From: Streptomyces ruber
GTDB lineage: Bacteria > Actinomycetota > Actinomycetes > Streptomycetales > Streptomycetaceae
Direction of reading: 5' to 3'
Assembly (NCBI RefSeq): GCF_014648075.1
Contig: NZ_BMQK01000004.1
Location: 252,048 to 316,047 of the forward strand
Length of the DNA: 64,000 bases
A program made the position numbers and the translations under genes. Positions 1-8,702 of the stretch are shown in pieces. Every line of letters starts with the position of its first letter. The first letter of the stretch is position 1. The notes below the pieces were generated by a model, which did no database searches, had not been told where the DNA came from, and worked only from the letters and a program-made list of their open reading frames with translations.

Positions 1-375
1 GGTCTCGGAGAGGAAGGTGACGCCCTCCGCCTCCAGCTTCCTCCGCAGCTCGGAGGCGTTGTCGATGATGCCGTTGTGGACGACGGCGACCTTGTTGTCC
101 GCCGACATGTGCGGGTGGGCGTTCACGTCGGAGGGGGCGCCGTGGGTGGCCCAGCGGGTGTGGGCGATGCCGGTGGTGCCCTTGAAGCGCGCGGGGACCT
201 TCGCCTCCAGGTCACGGACGCGGCCCTTGGCCTTGACCATCTTCAGCCCGGACGACTTGGGGGTGGTGACGACGATGCCCGCGGAGTCGTAGCCGCGGTA
301 CTCCAGCCGCTGCAGACCCTCCAGTAGCAGGGGCGCCACATCGCGCTTGCCGATGTAACCGACGATTCCGCACAT
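1..375 (-). CDS. glmS: Glutamine-fructose-6-phosphate aminotransferase, N-terminal part
   Basis: Makes glucosamine-6-phosphate from fructose-6-phosphate and glutamine, the first step of amino-sugar and cell-wall precursor synthesis in the cytoplasm. The visible 125 residues begin MCGIVGYIGKR. Cys2 becomes the N-terminal nucleophile of the class II glutaminase domain, and the family signatures RLEYRGYDSAG and GIAHTRWATHG follow. An AAGGAAAG ribosome site lies about 6 bases before the ATG. The gene runs off the left edge, so the two isomerase (SIS) domains are not seen. It lies next to a hexosaminidase with a DasR-type site, which fits amino-sugar metabolism, but I see no dre site at glmS itself. 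Confidence 0.95.
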   Translation of the reverse strand, partial: MCGIVGYIGKRDVAPLLLEGLQRLEYRGYDSAGIVVTTPKSSGLKMVKAKGRVRDLEAKVPARFKGTTGIAHTRWATHGAPSDVNAHPHMSADNKVAVVHNGIIDNASELRRKLEAEGVTFLSET

Positions 376-412
376 ATCGTTCTTTCCTTGTCTCCCCGTA
401 GGGGCCCGGTCC

Positions 413-670
413 TCAGCCGTAGACGATGCGGCGCAGCTGCCGGAGGGTGAGCTCCGGCGGTGCGACCGCGCGGTACGTGAGGTCCGTCCCGATCCGTTCG
501 AAGATCTCCGCGTTCACCAGGCCCTGGGCCTGGAGCTCGCGGTGGCGTCGGCGGACGAACTCCTCGGTCGTCTCGTCGAAGTAGGCGAGCACGTCCTGGA
601 CCACGCGCGCCGCCTCGCCCCGGCTGAGGGGCGTGGACCGCGTCAGGTGATCAACGAGTTCGTCGTGCAC
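413..670 (-). CDS. Small conserved Streptomyces hypothetical protein (85 aa)
   Basis: I cannot assign a function. The protein is charged and predicted helical, with the stretches GEAARVVQDVLAYFDET and FVRRRHRELQAQGL, no signal peptide and no membrane segment. The chosen GTG start (VHDELVDHL) has AGGA seven bases upstream; a TTG at 706 would add 12 residues but has no ribosome site. It ends about 40 bases before the glmS start on the same strand, so it could be co-transcribed with glmS. A perfect 18-base palindrome lies about 40 bases upstream of the start. Codon use matches the neighbours, so the gene is probably real. Confidence 0.7.
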   Translation of the reverse strand: MHDELVDHLTRSTPLSRGEAARVVQDVLAYFDETTEEFVRRRHRELQAQGLVNAEIFERIGTDLTYRAVAPPELTLRQLRRIVYG

Positions 671-711
671 TCGATGATCCTGAGGTACCAGGGGGCCGTT
701 TCGCAAGAAAT

Positions 712-729
712 CTGCCCGATATCGGGCAG
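712..729. promoter_or_regulatory. Perfect 18-bp palindrome, candidate operator
   Basis: CTGCCCGATATCGGGCAG is fully self-complementary around GATATC. It lies between the DUF4429 gene and the start of the small gene at 670, where a promoter for the latter would be expected. It could instead be a short terminator for the DUF4429 gene, but it has no loop and no T-run, so a dimeric-regulator site is more likely. I do not know the cognate protein. Confidence 0.4.
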
Positions 730-779
730 GCGGGCGAGGGAGGGGAGGCGGAGGGGTGGTGGAGGACCGGTGTGCGGTG

Positions 780-1676
780 TCACATGCGCTTGAGGACCGC
801 CTGCTTGGCCAGGGTGAACTCCTCGTCCGTCAGTACGCCCGACTTGTGCAGTTCGCCCAGTTCGCGAAGTCGGCGCAGCAGGGCGTCGTGGTCGTCCTCG
901 GGGGCCGGTGCGGGCGGGGGCGGCGGGAGGGGCTTGCGGTCCCGGGGCGGCACGGGCACGGGCGCGGGGGCCGGTGCCGCCGGGTGCGGGAGCCGCGCCT
1001 GGACCGCCGCCGCGACCAGGGCCATCAGCGGGTCCTTCTTGAAGCCCCACAGCTCCACGGAGTTGGGGTCGTACTTCGGCGGGGCCTTGGTGGGCGCGTT
1101 GCGCACGGAGAAGCGCAGGTGGCCGTTGTCCAGGCCGACCGCCGGCTGCCACTCCACGGCCTGGATGTCGCCGAGCGCGAGGGTGCGGGCACCGGCGGCG
1201 GCCTTCGCGTCCTCCGTCTTCCAGTTCCACTCCAGCCGTACGTGCTCGCCGTCGAAGCTCGCCGTGCCGTCCCCGGCGGAGACGGAGAGCGGGACGGCGG
1301 GCCCCGGCAGCAGGTACGCGTCGACGGCGTCGGCGGGGACCTGGTCGAGGAAGAGGGCGCCGCGGATCTCGTCCACGACGTACTCGGCGACGCCGTACCG
1401 GTCCGACTCGACGATGAGCTGGTAGGGGTCGTTGCCCTCGGTGAGCCGGCCCCCGGTCGCCTGCAGCAGCGGATCGGCGCCGTCCCGCAGCCGCAGCCGC
1501 AGCCGGCCCGACTTCCTGCCCTGCTCGAACGAGACGCCCGCCAACGCTCCCAGCGGCACGGTCAGTTCACCCAGCGTCTTGCGCAGCAGGCTCACGTTCT
1601 TGTCGCGGCCCGGGGTGATCCGCAGCGCGTCACCGTCGAAGGCCCATGTGCCGTCCCGCTGGATGATTTCCGCCAT
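780..1676 (-). CDS. DUF4429 protein with C-terminal SHOCT motif
   Basis: 298 residues. Two repeated beta-rich DUF4429 modules (PH-like, roughly residues 1-110 and 120-205) each contain a W-x-F/W-D pattern such as GTWAFDGDALRI and GTASFDGEHVRLEWNW. A proline-rich linker follows (about 235-260), then a SHOCT motif at the end: LRRLRELGELHKSGVLTDEEFTLAK. SHOCT motifs are short C-terminal oligomerisation elements; the molecular role of DUF4429 is not established. The ATG at 1676 starts MAEIIQRDGTW, the family's usual beginning. It is transcribed away from the hexosaminidase gene, and the two share a 93-base intergenic region. Confidence 0.85.
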   Translation of the reverse strand: MAEIIQRDGTWAFDGDALRITPGRDKNVSLLRKTLGELTVPLGALAGVSFEQGRKSGRLRLRLRDGADPLLQATGGRLTEGNDPYQLIVESDRYGVAEYVVDEIRGALFLDQVPADAVDAYLLPGPAVPLSVSAGDGTASFDGEHVRLEWNWKTEDAKAAAGARTLALGDIQAVEWQPAVGLDNGHLRFSVRNAPTKAPPKYDPNSVELWGFKKDPLMALVAAAVQARLPHPAAPAPAPVPVPPRDRKPLPPPPPAPAPEDDHDALLRRLRELGELHKSGVLTDEEFTLAKQAVLKRM

Positions 1677-1707
1677 GGGGGTGATTCTCCCATCGGTGCT
1701 GCGGGAG

Positions 1708-1723
1708 AGTGGTCTATACCCAT
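1708..1723 (+). promoter_or_regulatory. DasR-type (dre) operator upstream of hexosaminidase
   Basis: AGTGGTCTATACCCAT matches the GntR-family DasR consensus TGGTCTAGACCA at 10 of 12 core positions and keeps the two-fold pattern. It lies about 47 bases before the hexosaminidase start, between the divergent DUF4429 and hexosaminidase genes. DasR controls chitin and N-acetylglucosamine use in Streptomyces and is released by GlcN-6-P, which fits the enzyme downstream. Confidence 0.8.
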
Positions 1724-1769
1724 TCGGGGGATGGGTGACGCCCAGAAGGACGTACAGGAGGGAGCGCAG

Positions 1770-3386
1770 GTGAAACAGCACCGCAGAACGACTCGCCTTC
1801 TCGGGACGCTGCTGCTCGTGGCGGCGTCCGGGGTCTTGGCCGTCGGCGCGGCACCCCCGGTGCCCGCGGCGCCGGACCGCGCGGACACCACTTCGCTGGA
1901 CCGGGTGATCCCGGCCCCCGCCTCCGTGACGGCGGGCGGCGCGCCGTACCGCATCACCGGGGACACCCGCATCCAGGTGGACGACTCGTGGGAGGTGCGC
2001 CGGATCGGCGGCTACCTCGCGGACGTCCTGCGGCCCTCGACCGGCTACCGGCTGCCCGTGACGGACCGCCGGGACCGGGACGGCGGCGCCATCCGGCTGA
2101 CCCTGCGCGGCGGGGACGCCTCCCTCGGTGACGAGGGCTACCGCCTCGACAGCGGCCGGCGCGGGGTGACCATCTCGGCGCGCGAACCCGCCGGGCTGTT
2201 CCACGGGGTGCAGACCCTGCGCCAGCTGTTACCCGCGGCCGTCGAGGAGGACTCCCGGCAGCCGGGCCCGTGGCTCGTCGCGGGCGGCACCATCGAGGAC
2301 ACCCCGCGCTACGCCTGGCGCGCCGCGATGCTCGACGTCTCCCGGCACTTCTTCTCCGTGGACGAGGTCAAGCGGTACATCGACCAGCTCGCCCTCTACA
2401 AGCTCAACAAGCTGCACCTGCACCTCAGCGACGACCAGGGCTGGCGCATCGCGATCGACTCCTGGCCGAGGCTCGCCGCGTACGGCGGCTCGACGGAGGT
2501 CGGCGGCGGCCCGGGCGGCCACTACACCAAGGACGACTACCGGGAGATCGTGCGGTACGCGGCCGCCCGCCACCTGGAGGTCGTCCCCGAGATCGACATG
2601 CCCGGCCACACCAACGCGGCCCTCGCCTCGTACCCGGAACTGAACTGCGACGGCGTGGCACCCCCGCTGTACACCGGCACCGAGGTCGGCTTCAGCTCGC
2701 TGTGCGTCGGCAAGGAGGTCACGTACGACTTCGTGGACGACGTGGTCCGGGAGCTGGCCGCGCTCACGCCGGGCCGCTACCTGCACATCGGCGGCGACGA
2801 GGCGCACTCCACCAGCCACGGGGACTACGTGGCGTTCATGGACCGGGTGCAGCCGGTCGTCGCGAAGTACGGGAAGACCGTGATCGGCTGGCACCAGCTC
2901 GCCGGGGCGGGGCCCGCGCCCGGCGCGCTCGTGCAGTACTGGGGGACGGACCGCGCGACCGTGGAGGAGAAGGAGCAGGTCGCGGCGGCGGCACGGAACG
3001 GCACGGGGGTGATCGTCTCGCCCGCCGACCGGTCCTACCTCGACATGAAGTACGACGAGGACACTCCGCTCGGCCTGGACTGGGCCGGTCTCGTCGACGT
3101 GCGGCGGTCGTACGACTGGGACCCGGGCAGCTATCTGCCGGGCGTTCCGGCGTCGGCCGTCCGGGGGGTCGAGGCGCCGCTGTGGACCGAGACGCTCGAC
3201 GACTCGCGGGACCTCGAGTACATGGCGTTCCCGCGGCTCGCGGGCGTGGCCGAGCTGGGCTGGTCGCCGGCGTCCACGCACGGCTGGGACGCCTACCGGG
3301 AGCGGCTCGCGGCACAGGGCCCGCGCTGGGACGCGCTGGGCATCGGCTACCACCGGGCGCCGGACGTGCCCTGGCCCGACCGGTGA
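1770..3386 (+). CDS. Secreted beta-N-acetylhexosaminidase, GH20
   Basis: Releases terminal N-acetylglucosamine from chitin oligomers or glycans outside the cell. 538 residues. A signal peptide (basic KQHRRTTR, hydrophobic LLGTLLLVAASGVLAVGA) is followed by a GH20b domain to about residue 170 and a GH20 TIM barrel. The catalytic pair is in HIGGDEAH (residues 339-346, D343/E344), where substrate-assisted catalysis uses the Asp-Glu pair. HLHLSDDQGWRI and PEIDMPGH are further GH20 landmarks. The GTG at 1770 was chosen because AGGAGGGAG precedes it by the right distance and it opens the signal peptide; an in-frame ATG at 1731 is less likely. Codon 154 (2229-2231) is TTA, the codon read by bldA tRNA, so expression probably depends on development. 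A dre-like operator lies upstream. Confidence 0.93.
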   Translation: MKQHRRTTRLLGTLLLVAASGVLAVGAAPPVPAAPDRADTTSLDRVIPAPASVTAGGAPYRITGDTRIQVDDSWEVRRIGGYLADVLRPSTGYRLPVTDRRDRDGGAIRLTLRGGDASLGDEGYRLDSGRRGVTISAREPAGLFHGVQTLRQLLPAAVEEDSRQPGPWLVAGGTIEDTPRYAWRAAMLDVSRHFFSVDEVKRYIDQLALYKLNKLHLHLSDDQGWRIAIDSWPRLAAYGGSTEVGGGPGGHYTKDDYREIVRYAAARHLEVVPEIDMPGHTNAALASYPELNCDGVAPPLYTGTEVGFSSLCVGKEVTYDFVDDVVRELAALTPGRYLHIGGDEAHSTSHGDYVAFMDRVQPVVAKYGKTVIGWHQLAGAGPAPGALVQYWGTDRATVEEKEQVAAAARNGTGVIVSPADRSYLDMKYDEDTPLGLDWAGLVDVRRSYDWDPGSYLPGVPASAVRGVEAPLWTETLDDSRDLEYMAFPRLAGVAELGWSPASTHGWDAYRERLAAQGPRWDALGIGYHRAPDVPWPDR

Positions 3387-3416
3387 CCGTACGGCACGGA
3401 CGCGTTCCCGGATGAC

Positions 3417-3455
3417 GGCGGGCACCTCGGAGGACCGTACTCCGAGGTGCCCGCC
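3417..3455. terminator. Bidirectional hairpin between hexosaminidase and desD
   Basis: Perfect 16-bp arms (3417-3432 and 3440-3455) enclose the 7-base loop GACCGTA. It lies between the convergent 3' ends of the hexosaminidase gene and desD, so it can serve both. There is no T-run, as is usual in Streptomyces. Confidence 0.85.
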
Positions 3456-3480
3456 CGTTCCGTGGCCGCGGCCCCGGGTC

Positions 3481-5262
3481 CTACAGCCCCGCGATCGGGT
3501 TCTTCAGGTTCCCGACGAGCTGGAGGGCGCCCGACGGGTCCGCCAGGTCGACCATCTGCTTGTTGTTGCGCAGCTGGAGCCGGTTCAGGCAGGACAGGGC
3601 GAACTCCGGGGCGAACATGTCGTACTGCTCGAACCGGTGGGCCAGCTCCGGTGCCGCCTCCTGGTAGTCGCGGACGGACCGCGCGACCGTGCGCCAGAAG
3701 GTCTCCTCCTCCATGACGCCGTCGGCGGCGAGGTTCGAGGCGAGGAAGCGGAAGAAGCAGTCGAAGACGTCGGTGAAGATCGACAGCAGCTTCTTGTCCT
3801 CGGGGACGTCGACCCGGATGCGGGCGACCTCGGGCGGGAGCACCGCGTCCGGGTCCATCACCGCGATCTCCTCGGCGATGTCCTTGTAGACCGCGCGCTC
3901 CACGGCGCCGTTCTTCAGTACGAGGATGACGTTCTCGCCGTGCGGCATGTAGACGAGGTCGTACGCGTAGAAGCTGTGCAGCAGCGGCACGAAGTACGCC
4001 CGCAGGTAGCGGGAGAGCCACTCCTCGGGGGTGAGCCCGGAGCGCTCGATCAGCGCGGCCGCGAAGGAGCGGCCCTCGTGATCGACGTGGAGCAGGGACG
4101 CCATGGTGGCGAGCGACTCGCCGTCCTGGAGCGAGGGCACCGGGCTCTCGCGCCACAGCGCGGCCAGCATCTTGCGGTACGGGGAGTGCTTGTCCGTGGC
4201 GGCCTCGTACTCCAGGTGCCGGTAGCCGACCGCGGCGCGCTCGCGGATGACGGACAGGCCCGTCGACTTCAGCACCGGGTCGCCCTCGATCAGCTGGGCG
4301 AGCCAGTCGTTGATCGCCGGGGTGGCCTCCATGTAGGAGGCGGACAGTCCGCGCATGAAGCCCATGTTGAGCACCGAGAGCGCCGTCTTGACGTAGTGCT
4401 TCGCGGGGTGCGAGGTGTTGAAGAAGGTGCGTATCGACTGCTGGGCCAGGTACTCGTCGTCGCCCTCGCCCAGCAGGACCAGGTTGCGGCGGGCGACCTC
4501 GGCGGCGAAGGTGACCGTGAGTTTGTTCCACCACTGCCAGGGGTGGACCGGGATGAACAGGTAGTCGGCCGGGTCGAGGTCCTGCTCGCGCAGGACGGCG
4601 TGGAAGCGGTCGACGGTCTCCGCGCCCAGCTCGTCGCGGAGGAACGTCTCGTACTCGATGCCCACGCCGGCGGTGAACGCGGCCCGGGAGCGGTGCGCCG
4701 CCAGCCAGACCAGCCTGACCGGGTTCGCGGCCTCGGGGGCGTACGCGCGGTACTCGCCGATGTCGAAGCCGAGCCGTCCGTTGTTCGCGACGAAGCACGG
4801 GTGGCCCTCGGTCATCCCGGTCTCGATGGCCTGGAAGCCGCTCGCCGCCAGCTCGGCGACCGGGACCTGGGGCTTGGTGAGCTTGTAGCAGGTGCCCGAG
4901 AGGGTGGAGGAGATCTCCTCCAGGTAGACGGGCAGGATCTCGTCGCTCAGGCCGAGCGACTCCTTCAGCTCGATGAAGAAGTCCAGGGCCGCGAGGGGGA
5001 GTTCGGTGCCGTCGCGGTGCCGGGTGATGGAGTCCGCGTCGACCTGCCAGTGGTCCAGGGCGCGCCGGACGGCGGTGAAGGCGTACTCGATGCGGCCGTC
5101 GTCGCTGCGGACGAGGTACCGGTTCTCCCGTTCCTCGCCCAGGGGCTCCGGGGTGATCAGCCGCTCGTGCGTGAACTCGGCGAGCGCCTTGCGGATCAGC
5201 AGGCGGTTGGCCCGCGCCCAGCGGTCGGGAGACAGGTGCGCCACGGCGTCGGACAGGGTCAT
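3481..5262 (-). CDS. desD: Desferrioxamine synthetase, NIS family
   Basis: An ATP-dependent NRPS-independent siderophore synthetase of the IucA/IucC type. It oligomerises and cyclises N-hydroxy-N-succinylcadaverine units into desferrioxamine E and related trihydroxamates in the cytoplasm. 593 residues, the usual length. Family landmarks are EGHPCFVANNGRLGF (adenylation pocket), VHPWQWWNKL and MPHGENVILVLKNG, with a FhuF-like C-terminal part. The ATG at 5262 overlaps the desC stop in ATGA, so it is translationally coupled as the last gene of desABCD. A strong hairpin follows. Transcription should be iron-repressed from the desA promoter. Confidence 0.97.
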   Translation of the reverse strand: MTLSDAVAHLSPDRWARANRLLIRKALAEFTHERLITPEPLGEERENRYLVRSDDGRIEYAFTAVRRALDHWQVDADSITRHRDGTELPLAALDFFIELKESLGLSDEILPVYLEEISSTLSGTCYKLTKPQVPVAELAASGFQAIETGMTEGHPCFVANNGRLGFDIGEYRAYAPEAANPVRLVWLAAHRSRAAFTAGVGIEYETFLRDELGAETVDRFHAVLREQDLDPADYLFIPVHPWQWWNKLTVTFAAEVARRNLVLLGEGDDEYLAQQSIRTFFNTSHPAKHYVKTALSVLNMGFMRGLSASYMEATPAINDWLAQLIEGDPVLKSTGLSVIRERAAVGYRHLEYEAATDKHSPYRKMLAALWRESPVPSLQDGESLATMASLLHVDHEGRSFAAALIERSGLTPEEWLSRYLRAYFVPLLHSFYAYDLVYMPHGENVILVLKNGAVERAVYKDIAEEIAVMDPDAVLPPEVARIRVDVPEDKKLLSIFTDVFDCFFRFLASNLAADGVMEEETFWRTVARSVRDYQEAAPELAHRFEQYDMFAPEFALSCLNRLQLRNNKQMVDLADPSGALQLVGNLKNPIAGL

Positions 5263-5807
5263 ACGGCCACTCCTCGGGCGGCGAGGAAGTCCTCGCGGGT
5301 GCAGAAGCTGAGCAGCGCGCGCTTCTCCGGCTTGTCGATCTCGCGCGCGGGCACGAAGCCGACGGCCTCGTTGAGCGCGTGCACCGCTTTGTTGCGTACA
5401 TCGGGTTCGACGACGACCCGCCGGGTCCGCGGGTCGGCGAAGAGTTCGTCCATCACCGCGGTGATGACCGCCTTGGTGAACCCGTGGACGGGGGTGTCGG
5501 TCGGCGCCACCAGGAAGTGCATGCCGACGTCGCCCGGCTCGGGCTCGTACAGACCGGCCAGCTCGCGCTGGGCCGGGTCGTACCGCTCCATCAGGAAGGC
5601 GGGCTCGCCGTCGTGCAGGCCGAGGTACGCGTGGTGGTGCTCGTCGGCGGCGATCTCCATGTAGGCCCGCTCGACGTCCTCCAGTTTCGCGTTCTGCATC
5701 ATCCAGAACGCCGACTTGGGGTGGGTCACCCAGTCGTGCAGCAGCTCGGCGTCCTTCGTGGGGTCCAAGGGGCGGAACGTGAACGTGCCTATACCGGTGG
5801 CGCTCAT
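5259..5807 (-). CDS. desC: Desferrioxamine pathway N-acyltransferase
   Basis: Acylates N-hydroxycadaverine with succinyl-CoA (or acetyl-CoA) to give the hydroxamate building block used by DesD. 182 residues with the IucB/RhbD-type GNAT fold: [19 protein letters not shown] at the start, FLMERYDP, then [11 protein letters not shown] and [22 protein letters not shown], the acyl-CoA binding and closing strands. The ATG at 5807 overlaps the desB stop by 4 bases, and its own stop overlaps desD by 4 bases. Both junctions point to one translationally coupled operon. Confidence 0.95.
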   Translation of the reverse strand: MSATGIGTFTFRPLDPTKDAELLHDWVTHPKSAFWMMQNAKLEDVERAYMEIAADEHHHAYLGLHDGEPAFLMERYDPAQRELAGLYEPEPGDVGMHFLVAPTDTPVHGFTKAVITAVMDELFADPRTRRVVVEPDVRNKAVHALNEAVGFVPAREIDKPEKRALLSFCTREDFLAARGVAV

Positions 5808-7105
5808 ACGGCGAACTCCTGGAACGCGATCGTCTTCTCCACGGGGTAGTACTCGGTGCCGAGCAGCTCGCGGATGATGCAGCTGTTGCGGTAGGGGCCC
5901 ATGCCCAGGTCGGGCGAGGTGACCGAGTGGGTGTGGACGCCCGCGTTCTGGAGGAAGATCCCCCGGCCCGTCACGTCGACGGCGTAGTTGCGGGCCACGT
6001 CGAAGCGGCCGTGGCCGTCGAGGCGCAGGCGGTCGCGGACGGGCTCCAGGAAGGCCGGCCGCCGGTAGTGGTAGCCGGTCGCGAGGACCAGGCCCTCGGT
6101 GGTGATCTCGAAGTCCTTGCCCTGCTCGTCCTGGCGGAAGCCCAGGTGGTAGACGCCGTCCTCGTACCGGGCGGTGTTCAGCGTCGAGTTGCTGAGCAGC
6201 CGGGTGGGGACCGGACGGCCGCCGCTCTCGACGTTCTTCTGGTAGAGCAGGTCGAAGATCGAGTCGATGAGGTCCGAGTTGATGCCCTTGTACAGGCCTT
6301 TCTGCTCCTTCTCCAGCCGGTAGCGGGTCTCCTCGGGCAGCGCGCGGAAGTAGTCGATGTAGTCCGGGGACGTCATCTCCAGCGTCAGCTTGGTGTACTC
6401 GAGGGGGAAGAAGCGCGGGGAGCGCGTCACCCAGTTCAGCTGGTAGCCGTGCGTGTCGATCTCGGCGAGCAGTTCGTGGTAGATCTCCGCGGCGCTCTGG
6501 CCGCTGCCCACGATCGTGATCGACTTCTTCGTCTGCAGCTCCGCCTTGCGGTCCGTGTACCGCGCGTTGTGGAAGAAGTCGCCGCCCAGGTCCCGGCAGG
6601 CCTCGGGGATGTACGGGACCGTGCCGGTGCCGAGGACGAGGTGGCGGGCGCGGTAGGTGTCGCCGGCCTCCGTGCGGACGGTGTACAGCTCGTCCGCCGC
6701 GTCGTGGGTGACCTCGGTGACCGTCGTGTCGAAGCGGATGCTGCCCAGTTTCGACGCGGCCCAGCGGCAGTAGTCGTCGTACTCGACGCGCAGCGGGTAG
6801 AAGTTCTCGCGGATGTAGAACGAGTACAGCCGCCCGCGCTCCTTGAGGTAGTTGAGGAAGGAGTACGGGGACGTCGGGTCGGCGAGTGTCACCAGGTCCG
6901 ACATGAACGGGGTCTGGAGGTGGGCGCCGTCGAGGAACATGCCCCGGTGCCACTCGAAGTCCGGCTTGGACTCCAGGAACACCCCGTCGAGCTCGGCGAT
7001 CGGCTCGGTGAGGCAGGCCAGCCCGAGGTTGAAGGGGCCGAGGCCGATGCCCACGAAGTCGTGGACGCCGCTCACGGGTGCGGTGCGTTCAGGAAGCGCG
7101 GTCAA
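5804..7105 (-). CDS. desB: Cadaverine N-monooxygenase (FAD/NADPH)
   Basis: Hydroxylates one amino group of cadaverine using FAD, NADPH and oxygen, the second desferrioxamine step. 433 residues. The FAD-binding motif [12 protein letters not shown] is near residue 20, the NADPH motif GSGQSAAE near residue 200, and [10 protein letters not shown] near the C-terminus. These are signatures of the lysine/ornithine N-monooxygenase (IucD/SidA/PvdA) family. The start overlaps the end of desA by 17 bases and the stop overlaps desC by 4. No membrane segments are seen, so the enzyme is cytoplasmic. Confidence 0.96.
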   Translation of the reverse strand: MTALPERTAPVSGVHDFVGIGLGPFNLGLACLTEPIAELDGVFLESKPDFEWHRGMFLDGAHLQTPFMSDLVTLADPTSPYSFLNYLKERGRLYSFYIRENFYPLRVEYDDYCRWAASKLGSIRFDTTVTEVTHDAADELYTVRTEAGDTYRARHLVLGTGTVPYIPEACRDLGGDFFHNARYTDRKAELQTKKSITIVGSGQSAAEIYHELLAEIDTHGYQLNWVTRSPRFFPLEYTKLTLEMTSPDYIDYFRALPEETRYRLEKEQKGLYKGINSDLIDSIFDLLYQKNVESGGRPVPTRLLSNSTLNTARYEDGVYHLGFRQDEQGKDFEITTEGLVLATGYHYRRPAFLEPVRDRLRLDGHGRFDVARNYAVDVTGRGIFLQNAGVHTHSVTSPDLGMGPYRNSCIIRELLGTEYYPVEKTIAFQEFAV

Positions 7106-8531
7106 GGGAGTCTCCCAGGTACTGCTCGGCGTGGCCGGCGATGAGGTCGAGGACGGCCGCGATGTCGTCGGCCGTGGTCTCGGGGTTGAGCAGGGTGAAC
7201 TTCAGGTAGTGGCGGCCGCCCACCTTGGTGCCCGCGACCACCGCGTCACCGGAGGCGAACAGCGCCTTGCGGGCGTACAGGTTGGCGCGGTCGATCTCGG
7301 CCGGGTCGGTGACGGCCTCGGGTATGTAGCGGAAGACGAGCGTGGAGATGCTCGGCTCGACCACCACGTCGAAGCGCGGGTCGGCGGCGAGCAGCTTCCA
7401 GCCCTCCTCCGCCAGGTCGCACACCTCGTCGAAGAGCCGGCCGATGCCGTCGGCGCCCATCGTGCGCAGTGTCACCCACAGTTTCAGCGCGTCGAAGCGG
7501 CGGGTGGTCTGCAGGGACTTGTCGACCTGGTTGGGGATGCGCTCCTGCACCATGCGGCGCGGGTTGAGGTAGTCCGCGTGGTAGGTGGCGTGGCGCAGCG
7601 TGGCGGCGTCGCGGACCAGCACGGCGGAGGAACTGACCGGCTGGAAGAAGGACTTGTGGTAGTCGACGGTCACCGAGTCGGCGCGCTCGATGCCCTTGAG
7701 GAGGTGGCGGCGCGCCGGCGAGACGAGCAGCCCGCAGCCGTAGGCCGCGTCCACGTGCATCCACGTCCCGGACCGGGCGCACAGCTCGGCGATCTCGGGG
7801 AGCGGGTCGATGGAGCCGAAGTCGGTGGTGCCGGCGGTGGCGACGACGGCCATGGGGACGAGGCCGTCCCGGTGGCAGCGTTCCAGCTCGCGGGCGAGGG
7901 CGACCGTCTGCATCCGCTTGTTCTGGTCGACCGGTACGGAGATCACCGCGTCGGGGGCGAGGCCCAGCAGTTTCGCGGACTTCTTCACGCTGAAGTGGCT
8001 GACCTCGGAGGCGAAGACGCGCAGTTTCGCGAGGTCACCGCTTTTGGCCTCCTCCCGGGCCAGCAGCAGTGCCTGGAGGTTGGACTGGGTGCCGCCGGAG
8101 GTGAACACGCCGTCGGCGGCCGGGCCGAGGCCGATGCGCCCGGCGGTCCAGTCGACGAGCCGGCGCTCGATGAGGGTGCCGCCCGCCGACTGGTCCCAGG
8201 TGTCCACGGAGGAGTTCACGGCGGAGAGGATCGCCTCGCCGAGGATTGCCGGGATGACGACGGGGCAGTTGAGATGAGCGAGGTAACGGGGGTGGTGGAA
8301 GTAGATCGCGTCCCGGAGGTAGACGTCCTCCAGCTCGTCCAGGACCGCGGTGGTGTCGTTGAGGGGGCGGTCGAGGTCGATCTGCTCGATGCGGGGGGCG
8401 AGGGCGTCGACGGTGACACCGGTGAACGGCCGGTCGGTGGTGGCGAGTTTGGCCGCCACCCGCTCCACGCCTTCGGTCACGGAGCGGCGGTACTGCTCCG
8501 CGGTCGTGTCATTGAGCAGGTGCGAGCGCAT
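7089..8531 (-). CDS. desA: Lysine decarboxylase for desferrioxamine synthesis
   Basis: Pyridoxal-phosphate enzyme that decarboxylates L-lysine to cadaverine, the committed step of desferrioxamine synthesis. 480 residues, group II (glutamate/aromatic amino acid type) decarboxylase fold. Landmarks are [16 protein letters not shown] (phosphate grip), HVDAAYGCG (Asp that pairs with the PLP ring nitrogen) and [10 protein letters not shown], where Lys293 forms the PLP aldimine. It is the first gene of desABCD, with a 19-bp iron box about 70 bases upstream of the ATG. The reductase gene upstream has its own iron box, so desA probably has its own promoter. Confidence 0.97.
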   Translation of the reverse strand: MRSHLLNDTTAEQYRRSVTEGVERVAAKLATTDRPFTGVTVDALAPRIEQIDLDRPLNDTTAVLDELEDVYLRDAIYFHHPRYLAHLNCPVVIPAILGEAILSAVNSSVDTWDQSAGGTLIERRLVDWTAGRIGLGPAADGVFTSGGTQSNLQALLLAREEAKSGDLAKLRVFASEVSHFSVKKSAKLLGLAPDAVISVPVDQNKRMQTVALARELERCHRDGLVPMAVVATAGTTDFGSIDPLPEIAELCARSGTWMHVDAAYGCGLLVSPARRHLLKGIERADSVTVDYHKSFFQPVSSSAVLVRDAATLRHATYHADYLNPRRMVQERIPNQVDKSLQTTRRFDALKLWVTLRTMGADGIGRLFDEVCDLAEEGWKLLAADPRFDVVVEPSISTLVFRYIPEAVTDPAEIDRANLYARKALFASGDAVVAGTKVGGRHYLKFTLLNPETTADDIAAVLDLIAGHAEQYLGDSLDRAS

Positions 8532-8600
8532 GGTGGGGGTCCTCCGGGTGGGAGACAGTCCGTGCGGGACGGGGTGGGGACGAAGTCGCGCGGCTTCAAC

Positions 8601-8619
8601 TTAGGCAAGCCTAACCTAA
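8601..8619 (-). promoter_or_regulatory. Iron box (DmdR1/IdeR operator) of desABCD
   Basis: On the minus strand the 19 bases read TTAGGTTAGGCTTGCCTAA, which differs from the actinobacterial iron-box consensus TTAGGTTAGGCTCACCTAA at only two positions. It lies about 70 bases upstream of the desA ATG. Iron-loaded DmdR1 should bind here and switch off siderophore synthesis when iron is plentiful. Confidence 0.93.
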
Positions 8620-8702
8620 CGTTACGTCGCCGAAACGCGCCCCATCCGTGACCGCCGTCACGTCGCTCCCGTGCGTCTCGCGGTCACGCGGCCCGGGCGC
8701 GC

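Noticed and set aside
3412..5664. Long rightward open frame opposite desD and desC
   Set aside because: It is antisense to recognisable des genes; its product is Arg/Gly/Val-rich low-complexity sequence with no domain. High GC leaves such shadow frames open everywhere in the window.
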